This document shows positions 27,857 to 35,449 of a stretch of DNA of 64,000 bases, piece by piece; positions within the stretch are counted from its first letter, which is position 1, and each line of letters starts with the position of its first letter. A program made the position numbers and the translations under genes. The stretch covers positions 186,001-250,000 of the forward strand of contig JAOASD010000031.1 in the NCBI GenBank assembly GCA_025210265.1. Reading direction: 5' to 3'. The notes beneath the pieces were generated by a model that did no database searches, was not told the DNA's origin, and saw nothing but the letters and a program-made list of their open reading frames with translations. The DNA is from Pelagimonas sp. (GTDB lineage Bacteria; Pseudomonadota; Alphaproteobacteria; Rhodobacterales; Rhodobacteraceae).

Positions 27857-28270
27857 TTAGGACAGTTTGAACGTGTCGAGGGAAACCGCGATGATTTCGT
27901 GAAGCATATTGGTGGGATCTACGGCACCAAAGATGGTTCTTAAATCGTGCTGTGCCCTTTCTGAGGTGAGTTCGGACACACCGCCTGTCACGGCTGTCCA
28001 GATCGTCCAGTTCAATCCCCCATGGTTCTCAGGATAACGGCGCTGGTCAAAGCCAGAGAAGACCTCGAACACCTCTTTGGCGGTCAGTGTATTGTTCCGC
28101 GCTTTCTGTATCAGATGAGGGGCGATCACGCTGAGAACGATCACTGCTGCGAACAGCCTCGACGTGCCTTCTTTGCCTGGCTCTGGCGGGTCTACAACTA
28201 CATGACCGTTGAGCGAGCTAACCAGCGGCAGGAGGCAGGCAATGTCAAAAAACTCGCTTAGTGCCACCAT
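27857..28270 (-). CDS. Hypothetical protein in lower-GC patch
   Basis: A 137-residue reading frame from an internal ATG; a GTG start at 28402 would give 181 residues. It has a hydrophobic segment near residues 8-22 and another near 42-60 (LFAAVIVLSVIAPHLI), then a soluble, well-mixed C-terminal part (SGFDQRRYPENHGG ... HDLRTIFGAVDPTNMLHEIIAV) that looks like real protein. No ribosome site is visible. Codon choice and base composition are less GC-rich than the neighbours, which suggests acquisition. Its 5' end overlaps a small forward gene by ~30 bp. Family unknown. Confidence 0.4.
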   Translation of the reverse strand: MVALSEFFDIACLLPLVSSLNGHVVVDPPEPGKEGTSRLFAAVIVLSVIAPHLIQKARNNTLTAKEVFEVFSGFDQRRYPENHGGLNWTIWTAVTGGVSELTSERAQHDLRTIFGAVDPTNMLHEIIAVSLDTFKLS

Positions 28271-28490
28271 TGCGGGAAACTTGGCGGAGCAGGAGACTAC
28301 GCAGCCAGAGCCTACGTCTTTCGCGGTTGAACCCAAGCCCACGAAGAAGGGCAGGGCGCGTAGGGAAGCGTTTTCTGGTGACAGTAGCTGGTCTTTCAAC
28401 ACTGGCAGTTATGAAGGAGAGGTAACAATCGGTGTAGAGTTCACCTATGCTTTTTCCGCTCTACGCCGCCGAGATGTGTCTGTAGGCTAA
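28242..28490 (+). CDS. Small hypothetical protein, lower-GC patch
   Basis: An 82-residue frame whose ATG is preceded by GGAGG with a 6-nt spacer, the best ribosome site in this patch. The product is polar, with a proline/lysine stretch (EPKPTKKGRARRE) and a C-terminal part rich in aromatic and beta-type residues (SSWSFNTGSYEGEVTIGVEF). No transmembrane segment. It overlaps the 5' part of the leftward hypothetical gene, so one of the two may not be real. Confidence 0.35.
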   Translation: MSKNSLSATIAGNLAEQETTQPEPTSFAVEPKPTKKGRARREAFSGDSSWSFNTGSYEGEVTIGVEFTYAFSALRRRDVSVG

Positions 28491-28549
28491 CCAGATTTCA
28501 TGCGAGCCCTTCTTACGTCAGATTAATTTTTTGCAACTATGCTGAGCGC

Positions 28550-28948
28550 ATGAGGGTTCGCAAAATCAAAGCTCCTGATCCCACAGTTGCAATGCTGTGG
28601 TCTCTAATGCTTGTCGTTATGGCTAGCTTAGTCGTTCATTATTTGTACGTACTTTATTTTGGCAGTGGAGCTGGTGAATGGTTTAGGTCTTTATCATTTC
28701 GCCATGATGTTTGGTGGGTCATCCATCTCATAGGGCTGTTTGGGCCGAGCCTCGCGCTCTTGTTCTTATGGAGAAGGCATAGGCGAAATGTTTGGTTGAT
28801 CGGATTATCAGGCGTGATCGCGGTCTTGGCGTATCAGTCTTGGCAACCTCTACCGCTTCATATTCTGAGTGCTATGGATTTGTACCCAACGCACCTAGAA
28901 GCGTTTCAGAATTCTTTTCTACGCGGTGACTGGCGTATCTATGAGTGA
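28550..28948 (+). CDS. Hypothetical membrane protein, low GC
   Basis: A 132-residue protein with three predicted helices (~14-36, ~54-74, ~80-95), a basic N-terminus (RVRKIKAPD) and a polar tail. It uses many A/T-ending codons (ATTT, TTAT, TTTA runs), unlike the window. No clear ribosome site precedes the ATG. Probably recently acquired; no family recognised. The following 229 bp (28949-29177) hold nothing I can support. Confidence 0.5.
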   Translation: MRVRKIKAPDPTVAMLWSLMLVVMASLVVHYLYVLYFGSGAGEWFRSLSFRHDVWWVIHLIGLFGPSLALLFLWRRHRRNVWLIGLSGVIAVLAYQSWQPLPLHILSAMDLYPTHLEAFQNSFLRGDWRIYE

Positions 28949-29177
28949 TGCCTAAATCCGGCGAACCCGTCATGCCAAATGCATGTCATTTTGTTGGTAT
29001 CCCTTCGGGGTGACGGGTATGGAGACATGCGCGCTCGCAGCGGCGTGGCTTCCTTGCAAAGGCAATCAGCCTTTTCTGCGAAATCCAAGCCACTGATACC
29101 GAAAGTTTTTTCTGCTCGAACCAGTGGCGCATTCAAAACACTCCATGCTGATTGCCGCAAATCAATGGGGTCTGAGC

Positions 29178-29759
29178 CTACCGCTCCAATACCAATTTTC
29201 CGCGCGATATCTCGATCCGCTCAAATCGGTTCAGATACGTCATGCCCAGCAAAGACACATCCATTTTTCCGCCATTCACAAAGGCCGGCAGGTTGGTGTC
29301 TACAATCGGGCCAAGGGCCACATGATCCAGCCGCACAGGGGCGGTTTTGACCGGGCCATTGGCCGTCATGGCCTGCCCGATATAGCCAAGTGCGTCTGGG
29401 TCCAGACCGGCTTTGGCCGCGTCCTGTTTGGTCAGCACCACGCCCGAGGCTCCGGTATCGACCACAAAGCGCAGGGGCTGGCCGTTCACCTGCAGCGTGA
29501 TGTGGTAATGGCCATCGGGGGCGCGGGGCAGTTCGATGCGTTGATCTTCGGCAAAGACGGCCTGACGGGGGGCAAGATCGTCGCGGATGTCCTCCCACAG
29601 GCCAATGGCGGCGATCACGGCGACAAAGATGAACAGCCAGGCCAGCCCCTGTTTGAACATGCGGCCCAGATTGCGGCGATGTTCGGTCAGATACCAGCCC
29701 AGCACAGCCGCGCCCAGCACAACAAGATAGATCAGATTGCCGATTTCCCAGGATTCCAT
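29178..29759 (-). CDS. Retropepsin-like clan AA aspartic protease, membrane-anchored
   Basis: A 193-residue protein. N-terminal helix (~5-20) and a second (~33-50) anchor it in the inner membrane; the C-terminal ~110 residues form a single retropepsin-like domain. The active-site motif is FVVDTGASGVVLT (~105-117, catalytic Asp in DTGA) and the later LLGMTYLNRFERIEI is the family's second conserved strand. Matches the TIGR02281-type family common in alphaproteobacteria. It would act as a dimer facing the periplasm. It lies 71 bp after the marC-like gene on the same strand. Confidence 0.88.
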   Translation of the reverse strand: MESWEIGNLIYLVVLGAAVLGWYLTEHRRNLGRMFKQGLAWLFIFVAVIAAIGLWEDIRDDLAPRQAVFAEDQRIELPRAPDGHYHITLQVNGQPLRFVVDTGASGVVLTKQDAAKAGLDPDALGYIGQAMTANGPVKTAPVRLDHVALGPIVDTNLPAFVNGGKMDVSLLGMTYLNRFERIEISRGKLVLER

Positions 29760-29830
29760 GCCATGCTCCCTTTGTTTGGAATTTAGGGAGGTTTTACGGA
29801 ATTACACCCTGTCACGCATCGGATCGCGCC

Positions 29831-30454
29831 TCAAAGCCCCGAAGCCAGGCCGAAATCGCGCAGCCCATCCAGCACGAATTGCACCGACAGCGCCGCCAGC
29901 AGCATCCCCAACAGCCGCGTGGCCACGGTGATTCCGGTTTTGCCCAGGGCGCGCTCGATCAGGCCGCCCGCCATGAACAGGGTCAGCATCACGGCAAGAA
30001 CGCCGACCATGACGCCAATCACAGTGGCGGTCTGGATGGCATTCTGCGCCTGTCCTGCCAGCAGGATGACCGAGGTGATAGAGCCCGGCCCGGCGATCAG
30101 CGGAATGGCCAGGGGAAAGACCGAAGGGTCGGGGTGGTCTTCGACCTCGCTTTGATCTTCGCGGCGCTTGGTGCGGCGTTCAAACAGCATGTCCAGCGCG
30201 GTTAGGAACAGAAGGATCCCGCCCGACACCCGAAAGGCGGGCATGGAGATGCCGATAAAGCCCAGCACCGCTTCGCCCAGAAAGGCAAAAAGCGTCATGA
30301 TCAACCCGGCAGTGACGCAGGCCCGGATCGCCACAGCCCGACGATGGGCGGCGCTGCTGCCCTGCGTTGTGGCGATGAACACGGGCGTCAGGCCGATCGG
30401 GTCGATGATCACGAACAGCGTGGCAAAAGCGGTGATGAGGAAAGCCATATCCAT
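29831..30454 (-). CDS. MarC-family integral membrane protein
   Basis: A 207-residue protein of six helices. Family signatures are TLFVIIDPIGLTPVF near the start and SVFPLAIPLIAGPGSITSVILL (~120-140). MarC proteins were once linked to multiple antibiotic resistance, but their role is unknown. A polar cytoplasmic loop with RRTKRREDQSEVEDHPD separates helices 3 and 4. Divergent from a glyoxalase-like gene. Confidence 0.92.
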   Translation of the reverse strand: MDMAFLITAFATLFVIIDPIGLTPVFIATTQGSSAAHRRAVAIRACVTAGLIMTLFAFLGEAVLGFIGISMPAFRVSGGILLFLTALDMLFERRTKRREDQSEVEDHPDPSVFPLAIPLIAGPGSITSVILLAGQAQNAIQTATVIGVMVGVLAVMLTLFMAGGLIERALGKTGITVATRLLGMLLAALSVQFVLDGLRDFGLASGL

Positions 30455-30535
30455 GGCTTTGCGGTAGCGCCTGAGGATCGGCCTGTCCAGTGTGTTCTGG
30501 GTGTGCCATGCTGCTGGAAAAGAGGAGAGAGGCAG

Positions 30536-30934
30536 ATGGTGCAGGCGCTCAGTCTGGTGGCGGTGGTGGTCGAAGACTATGATCCCGCCATTGCATTTTA
30601 TGTGGAAAAACTTGGGTTTGAGCTGGTCGAGGACAGCTATCAGCCCTCGCAGGACAAACGCTGGGTTGTGGTGCGTCCGCGCGGGGATGGGCAGGCCTCG
30701 ATCCTGTTGGCGCGGGCGTCCAATGCGCGACAGGCGGGCTTTGTCGGCGATCAGACCGGCGGGCGCGTGTTCCTGTTTCTCAGCACCGATGATTTCTGGC
30801 GGGACTATGATCTGTACCGCGCGCGGGGCGTGGAATTTGTGCGTGATCCCAAGGTCGAAGACTATGGCACCGTGGCGGTGTTCAAAGACCTGTACGGCAA
30901 CCTTTGGGATCTGGTGGAGTTCGCCAAAGGGTGA
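30536..30934 (+). CDS. VOC / glyoxalase-fold protein
   Basis: A 132-residue protein with the paired beta-alpha-beta-beta-beta modules of the vicinal oxygen chelate superfamily: SLVAVVVEDYDPAIAFYVEKLGFELVED at the start and GTVAVFKDLYGNLWDLVEF at the end, where Glu of the last strand is a metal ligand position. AAGAGGAGAGAGGCAG precedes the ATG. Substrate unknown (glyoxalase, bleomycin-resistance and dioxygenase members share this fold). Confidence 0.88.
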   Translation: MVQALSLVAVVVEDYDPAIAFYVEKLGFELVEDSYQPSQDKRWVVVRPRGDGQASILLARASNARQAGFVGDQTGGRVFLFLSTDDFWRDYDLYRARGVEFVRDPKVEDYGTVAVFKDLYGNLWDLVEFAKG

Positions 30935-30940
30935 GCTACG

Positions 30941-31399
30941 TTAGTCCTTTTGCAGGAAGGTCTCGACCCGATCAGAAAGCCCTTTGAGGTTGGTCTGACA
31001 GCGTGTGCTATTATAGGTTTCTGGATCCATGGGCAATGTGATGGTCATGAAAGTCAACGAATCGAATTGGCTGTAGCTAGAGTTGCAAAAGTCCGGGCGG
31101 GTTTTCTGTGTATATTGGGTCGGGTCCGAGAAAAGGCGCGATAGCGCGGTTTTCCAGAATTGCTGTGAGGCGAGGGCCTTTTCGGGAATGTCATAGGCGA
31201 GGCAGTTGTAAAGTTGACCGTCGAAATCCGAAAATAGAATGACTTTATTCTCAGAAGGGGTTTTCGATGTGATAGGGGCGATGCTTTGGATCGTATTGTC
31301 CCATATTACGGGGCATGTAGGTGTCTGTGATTCTGCGGAGAGGCCCTGAATTGGCGTCAATAGCGCGCTATAGAGAAGGCTGAAATATAGGGCTTTCAT
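30941..31399 (-). CDS. Secreted cysteine-containing hypothetical protein
   Basis: A 152-residue protein with a clear signal peptide (MKALYFSLLYSALLTPIQGLSA) and a mature chain with four cysteines (PTCPV, YNCLAY, DFCNSS, TRCQTN), so two disulfides are likely in the periplasm. The chain is rich in Ser/Thr/Tyr and A/T-ending codons, unlike its neighbours. It lies just outside the ABC-F gene, next to copy 2 of the 25-nt repeat. No family recognised; horizontally acquired (inference). Confidence 0.65.
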   Translation of the reverse strand: MKALYFSLLYSALLTPIQGLSAESQTPTCPVIWDNTIQSIAPITSKTPSENKVILFSDFDGQLYNCLAYDIPEKALASQQFWKTALSRLFSDPTQYTQKTRPDFCNSSYSQFDSLTFMTITLPMDPETYNSTRCQTNLKGLSDRVETFLQKD

Positions 31400-31476
31400 C
31401 GGGTAAACCTGAATGGCCTGCGCGTGGAGCACAAGCCTGTCTTTGCCTCCAACCTGTTCAAAGCCTGTGCCGCGCG

Positions 31477-31501
31477 CCGTAGGGTGGGTTTTTAACCCAC
31501 C
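31477..31501 (-). repeat. 25-nt hairpin repeat, copy 2
   Basis: Read on the reverse strand: GGTGGGTT, 3-nt loop, AACCCACC, then CTACGG. It starts 11 nt after the stop of the leftward ABC-F gene. It differs from copy 1 at a single loop position. Confidence 0.75.
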
Positions 31502-31512
31502 GCTTGGCCCGG

Positions 31513-33363
31513 TTATGCGCCCTCTGCCGCATCCAGTTTTTCCTGCGCCGCCATCCACAGGGCTTCGGCCCTTTGCAGTCCCTCTTCGACCTCGGCGAAT
31601 TTGCGGTTCCATTTCTCCAGCTCTCCGGCCTGCGCGTCCTCATACAGCGCGGGATCGGCGAGCTTTTCAGAGAGTTTGGCGTGCATTTCCTCGATCTTGG
31701 ACACGCGGTCTTCGCATTTGCGGACCTCGGCGCGCAATTCCAGGATCACATCGCGGGAGGGGCGCTTGGATTTGGAATCCTTGGGTTTTTCCGGTTTGGG
31801 CGGCGTGTCCTTGGCCAGCAGCATGGCGCGATAGGCGTCCAGATCCTCGTCATAGGGTTTGACCGTGCCGTCCGACACCAGCCAGAGCCGATCGGCCACC
31901 ATGGACAGCAGGTGCATGTCGTGGCTGACTAGGATCACCGCGCCGCTATAGGCGGTCAGGGCCTCGACCAGCGCCTCGCGGCTTTCGATATCGAGGTGGT
32001 TGGTCGGTTCGTCCAAAATCAGCATATGCGGCGCGTCCAGCGTCGCCAGCAGCAGCGACAGGCGGGCCTTTTGCCCGCCCGACAGCCGTCCGACCTCGGT
32101 ATCGGCCTGATCGGCCATCAGGCCAAAGCCCGCCAGCTGGGCGCGCAGTTTGGGCGGCAGCACCTCGGGGCGGGCGCGTTGCAGATGTTGCAGGGGCGTT
32201 TCGTCCAGATGCAGTTCATCCACCTGATGCTGGGCAAAATAGCCGATCCGCAGTTTCGAGCTGCGCCCGACCTTGCCCTGCATCAGCGGCAGGCGATCTG
32301 ACAGCAGTTTCGACAGGGTGGATTTGCCCTGACCGTTCTTGCCCAGCAGCGCGATGCGGTCGTCCTGATCAATGCGCAGGTTCAGTTTGCGCAGCACCAC
32401 CGTGTCGCCATAGCCCGTGACCCCGCCTTCGATATTGACGATCGGCGGGGACAGTTCATCGGGTTGCGGAAAGGAAAAGACCCGGCGCGCGGCCTCTTCG
32501 GGGGCGGCGACCATGTCCATGCGTTCGATCATTTTCAGGCGCGACTGGGCCTGCTTGGCCTTGGTGGCCTTGGCGCGGAACCGGTCGACAAAGCTTTGCA
32601 GATGGGCGCGGCGGGCCTCTTGTTTCTTGGCCATGGCGCTGGCCTGGGCGCGTTTTTCGGCGCGCTGCTTGGCAAAGCCGTCATAGGGTACGCCGTAATA
32701 GGTCAGTTGGCGGTCTTCGAGATGCAGGATACTGCCAACCGCGCGGTTCAGAAGGCCACGGTCGTGGCTGATCACGATCACCGTGTGGGGGTATTTCGCC
32801 AGATAGCTTTCCAGCCACAGCGCGCCTTCGAGATCCAGATAGTTGGTCGGTTCGTCCAGTAGCAGCAGGTCGGGCTGGGCAAACAGCACCCCGGCCAGGG
32901 CCACGCGCATCCGCCAGCCGCCGGAGAAATCCGAACAGGGCTGTTTCTGTTGGTCAGGGTCAAACCCAAGGCCGCGCAGGATGGTGGCGGCGCGGGCTTC
33001 GGCGCTCCAGGCGTCGATATCGGCCAGACGGGTCTGGACCTCGGCGATGCGGGCGCCTTGGGCGGTTTCGGCCTCGGCCATCAGGGCGGCGCGTTCGGTG
33101 TCGCAGGCCAGAACCGTGTCGATCAGCGAGACATCAGAGGCTGGGGCTTCCTGAGCGACGCCGCCGATGCGGGCGCGCGACGGCAGAGAGATGTCCCCGC
33201 CATCCAGCGTCAGGTCTCCTTTGATCAGGCGGAACAGCGTGGTTTTGCCCGCACCATTGGGGCCGACAAGGCCAACCTTGTGCCCGGCGGGGATGGTCGC
33301 ACTGGCGCCCTCGAACAGGGGGCGGCCTTCGATGGAGAAAGAGATGTCATTGATCCGCAACAT
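31513..33363 (-). CDS. ABC-F family ATPase (ribosome-associated type)
   Basis: A 616-residue soluble protein with two ABC ATPase domains and no membrane segment. First domain: Walker A GPNGAGKTT (~36), signature FSGGWRMRVALAG, Walker B LLLLDEPTNYLD. Second: Walker A GKNGQGKST (~330), signature LSGGQKARLSLLL, Walker B LILDEPTNHLD. The linker between them (~230-300) is a basic helical hairpin like the P-site tRNA interaction motif of ABC-F proteins. The C-terminal ~80 residues are a coiled coil (Uup/YheS-like). These act as translation factors that relieve stalled ribosomes. The ATG at MLRINDISFSIEG is chosen; longer starts add non-conserved residues. Confidence 0.93.
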   Translation of the reverse strand: MLRINDISFSIEGRPLFEGASATIPAGHKVGLVGPNGAGKTTLFRLIKGDLTLDGGDISLPSRARIGGVAQEAPASDVSLIDTVLACDTERAALMAEAETAQGARIAEVQTRLADIDAWSAEARAATILRGLGFDPDQQKQPCSDFSGGWRMRVALAGVLFAQPDLLLLDEPTNYLDLEGALWLESYLAKYPHTVIVISHDRGLLNRAVGSILHLEDRQLTYYGVPYDGFAKQRAEKRAQASAMAKKQEARRAHLQSFVDRFRAKATKAKQAQSRLKMIERMDMVAAPEEAARRVFSFPQPDELSPPIVNIEGGVTGYGDTVVLRKLNLRIDQDDRIALLGKNGQGKSTLSKLLSDRLPLMQGKVGRSSKLRIGYFAQHQVDELHLDETPLQHLQRARPEVLPPKLRAQLAGFGLMADQADTEVGRLSGGQKARLSLLLATLDAPHMLILDEPTNHLDIESREALVEALTAYSGAVILVSHDMHLLSMVADRLWLVSDGTVKPYDEDLDAYRAMLLAKDTPPKPEKPKDSKSKRPSRDVILELRAEVRKCEDRVSKIEEMHAKLSEKLADPALYEDAQAGELEKWNRKFAEVEEGLQRAEALWMAAQEKLDAAEGA

Positions 33364-33454
33364 GGGCCGGGCCTTAGCAGAGGGGGCGGGGCGGCACCAG
33401 TGGGATTGAACTTTGTGTGATGCGTGATACCGCTGGGCCATCGGAGGGTGTGTG

Positions 33455-34666
33455 ATGGAACAGGTTGATCGGGATCAGGCGGGCGCGACGCTGGCAGAGG
33501 CGCAGCCGCGCATGATCACCTATGTGATCCTGACCGCGATGACGGTGATCAGCACAACCATGTTCCTTCCTGCGCTGCCGGCCATGCAGGTTGCCTTTGG
33601 CGTCAGCGAAGCGGTGATCGGGCTGGCGGTGTCGGTGTTCATGATCGCGGCGGCAGTGCTGCAGCTGGTGCTGGGGCCTTTGTCTGACAGGGTTGGGCGG
33701 CGGCCTGTGGTGCTGGGCGTGCTGGCGGTCTATGCGCTGGCCTCGCTTGTCTGCCTGCTGGCGCAGTCGATCACGCTGTTTCTGCTGGCGCGCATAGTGC
33801 AGGCAGTGGCGATGACAGGCGGCATTCTGGTGGGCGCAATGGTGCGCGATCAACATGACCGCAAGACGGCGGCGGCCAAGCTGGCGACGATTTCTTCGGC
33901 CATGGCGGTGGTGCCGCTGATGGCGCCGGTTCTGGGCGGCTATCTGGAGCTGACGCTGGGCTGGCGCGCGATCTTTGGGTTTTACACGCTGGTGGGGGCG
34001 GGGATGTTGATTTGGGCCTGGGTGGATCTGGCCGAAACCCGAACCGCCGCCCCGGCTGGGGGTGATGAACGCCGCATGGATCTGCTGAAAGAGCGCCGGT
34101 TCTGGGCCTATGCGGCGACGCAGGCTTTGGGCGCGGGCGGGTTTTACGTGTTTCTTGTGGGATCGCCCTTTGTAGTGTCCGCGCTCTATCAGCTGGATGC
34201 AGGGCAGATCGGGATTGGGCTGGGCTCGATCACACTGGGGTTCATGACCAGCGCGGCGGTGTCGGCGCGGCTGGTGGGGCGGTTTGGGCCGTTCCGCTTG
34301 ATCGTCGTTGGACGCGCGCTGGCGTTGGCGGGGCTGAGTGTGGGGCTGATCGGATTTGTCCTGAGTGCCCCGCCGGTCTGGCTGTTTTACGGCGCGACAA
34401 TCTGGGTAGGCATCGGCAATGGGCTGACCCTGGCCAATGCAAATGCGCTGGCGTTGTCGGTGCGGCCGCGCCTTGCTGGCACGGCCTCGGGGCTGGTCGG
34501 GGCGATGGGCAATCTGGTGATTGCGACGCTGGCCTCTGTGACCATGATGGCGCTGGCGGGGGCGGCGGATCCGGTGGTGTTCTTTGCGCTGATGATCGCG
34601 GTTGTGGGGGCGTCCCTGCTGGCGGTTCTGGCCGGGAACCGCTGGGAGCGCAGCGCAGAGGTCTAA
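33455..34666 (+). CDS. MFS drug-resistance transporter, Bcr/CflA type
   Basis: A 403-residue transporter with 12 predicted helices. Helix 1-2 region reads TTMFLPALPAMQVAFGVSEAVIGLAVSVFMIAAAVLQLVLGPLSDRVGRRPVV, containing the MFS loop motif GPLSDRVGRRP; helix 5 carries the drug-antiporter motif-C-like PLMAPVLGGYLE. Bcr/CflA exporters expel bicyclomycin, sulfonamides or amino acids such as cysteine. A GGAGG site 7 nt before the ATG decides the start over the adjacent GTG. Divergent from the ABC-F gene, 91 bp apart. Confidence 0.92.
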   Translation: MEQVDRDQAGATLAEAQPRMITYVILTAMTVISTTMFLPALPAMQVAFGVSEAVIGLAVSVFMIAAAVLQLVLGPLSDRVGRRPVVLGVLAVYALASLVCLLAQSITLFLLARIVQAVAMTGGILVGAMVRDQHDRKTAAAKLATISSAMAVVPLMAPVLGGYLELTLGWRAIFGFYTLVGAGMLIWAWVDLAETRTAAPAGGDERRMDLLKERRFWAYAATQALGAGGFYVFLVGSPFVVSALYQLDAGQIGIGLGSITLGFMTSAAVSARLVGRFGPFRLIVVGRALALAGLSVGLIGFVLSAPPVWLFYGATIWVGIGNGLTLANANALALSVRPRLAGTASGLVGAMGNLVIATLASVTMMALAGAADPVVFFALMIAVVGASLLAVLAGNRWERSAEV

Positions 34667-34774
34667 AGGGGGCGAACAGGGCTTCCCAAGTGACAGGACC
34701 CGTGCTAACGGGGCGGCGGAATTAGACGCCGGTCCTGCGATCACGTGGGCTGGCTTTCAACAGGAGATAGCCAC

Positions 34775-35197
<423 letters not shown>

Positions 35198-35224
35198 GCG
35201 CCCCTGGTTTTAAGGTGAGATTTG

Positions 35225-35252
35225 AAGCCGTCCCTGAGGGGGCGGCTTTTTT
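35225..35252 (+). terminator. Rho-independent terminator of ndk
   Basis: A 10-bp stem (AAGCCGTCCC with GGGGCGGCTT, one G-U pair), 4-nt loop, then TTTTTT; 27 bp after ndk. Confidence 0.9.
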
Positions 35253-35449
35253 GTTTTGGATGGTCAAAGCCAAGAGGCTGTTTGAACGGATTGTCACGCC
35301 GATCCGGGTCGTGAATGGTTTGCCCAAGCGCGGCAGCGGCCCTGCCGAACTATGACGCTGGGATCGTCTGAGTGACATTTCGCTGGCGCTTTGGTCGCAA
35401 CCCCCTCTAGGCTGAGCCTTGCGAACAGGATGTCTGGACCGGGGGCCTT

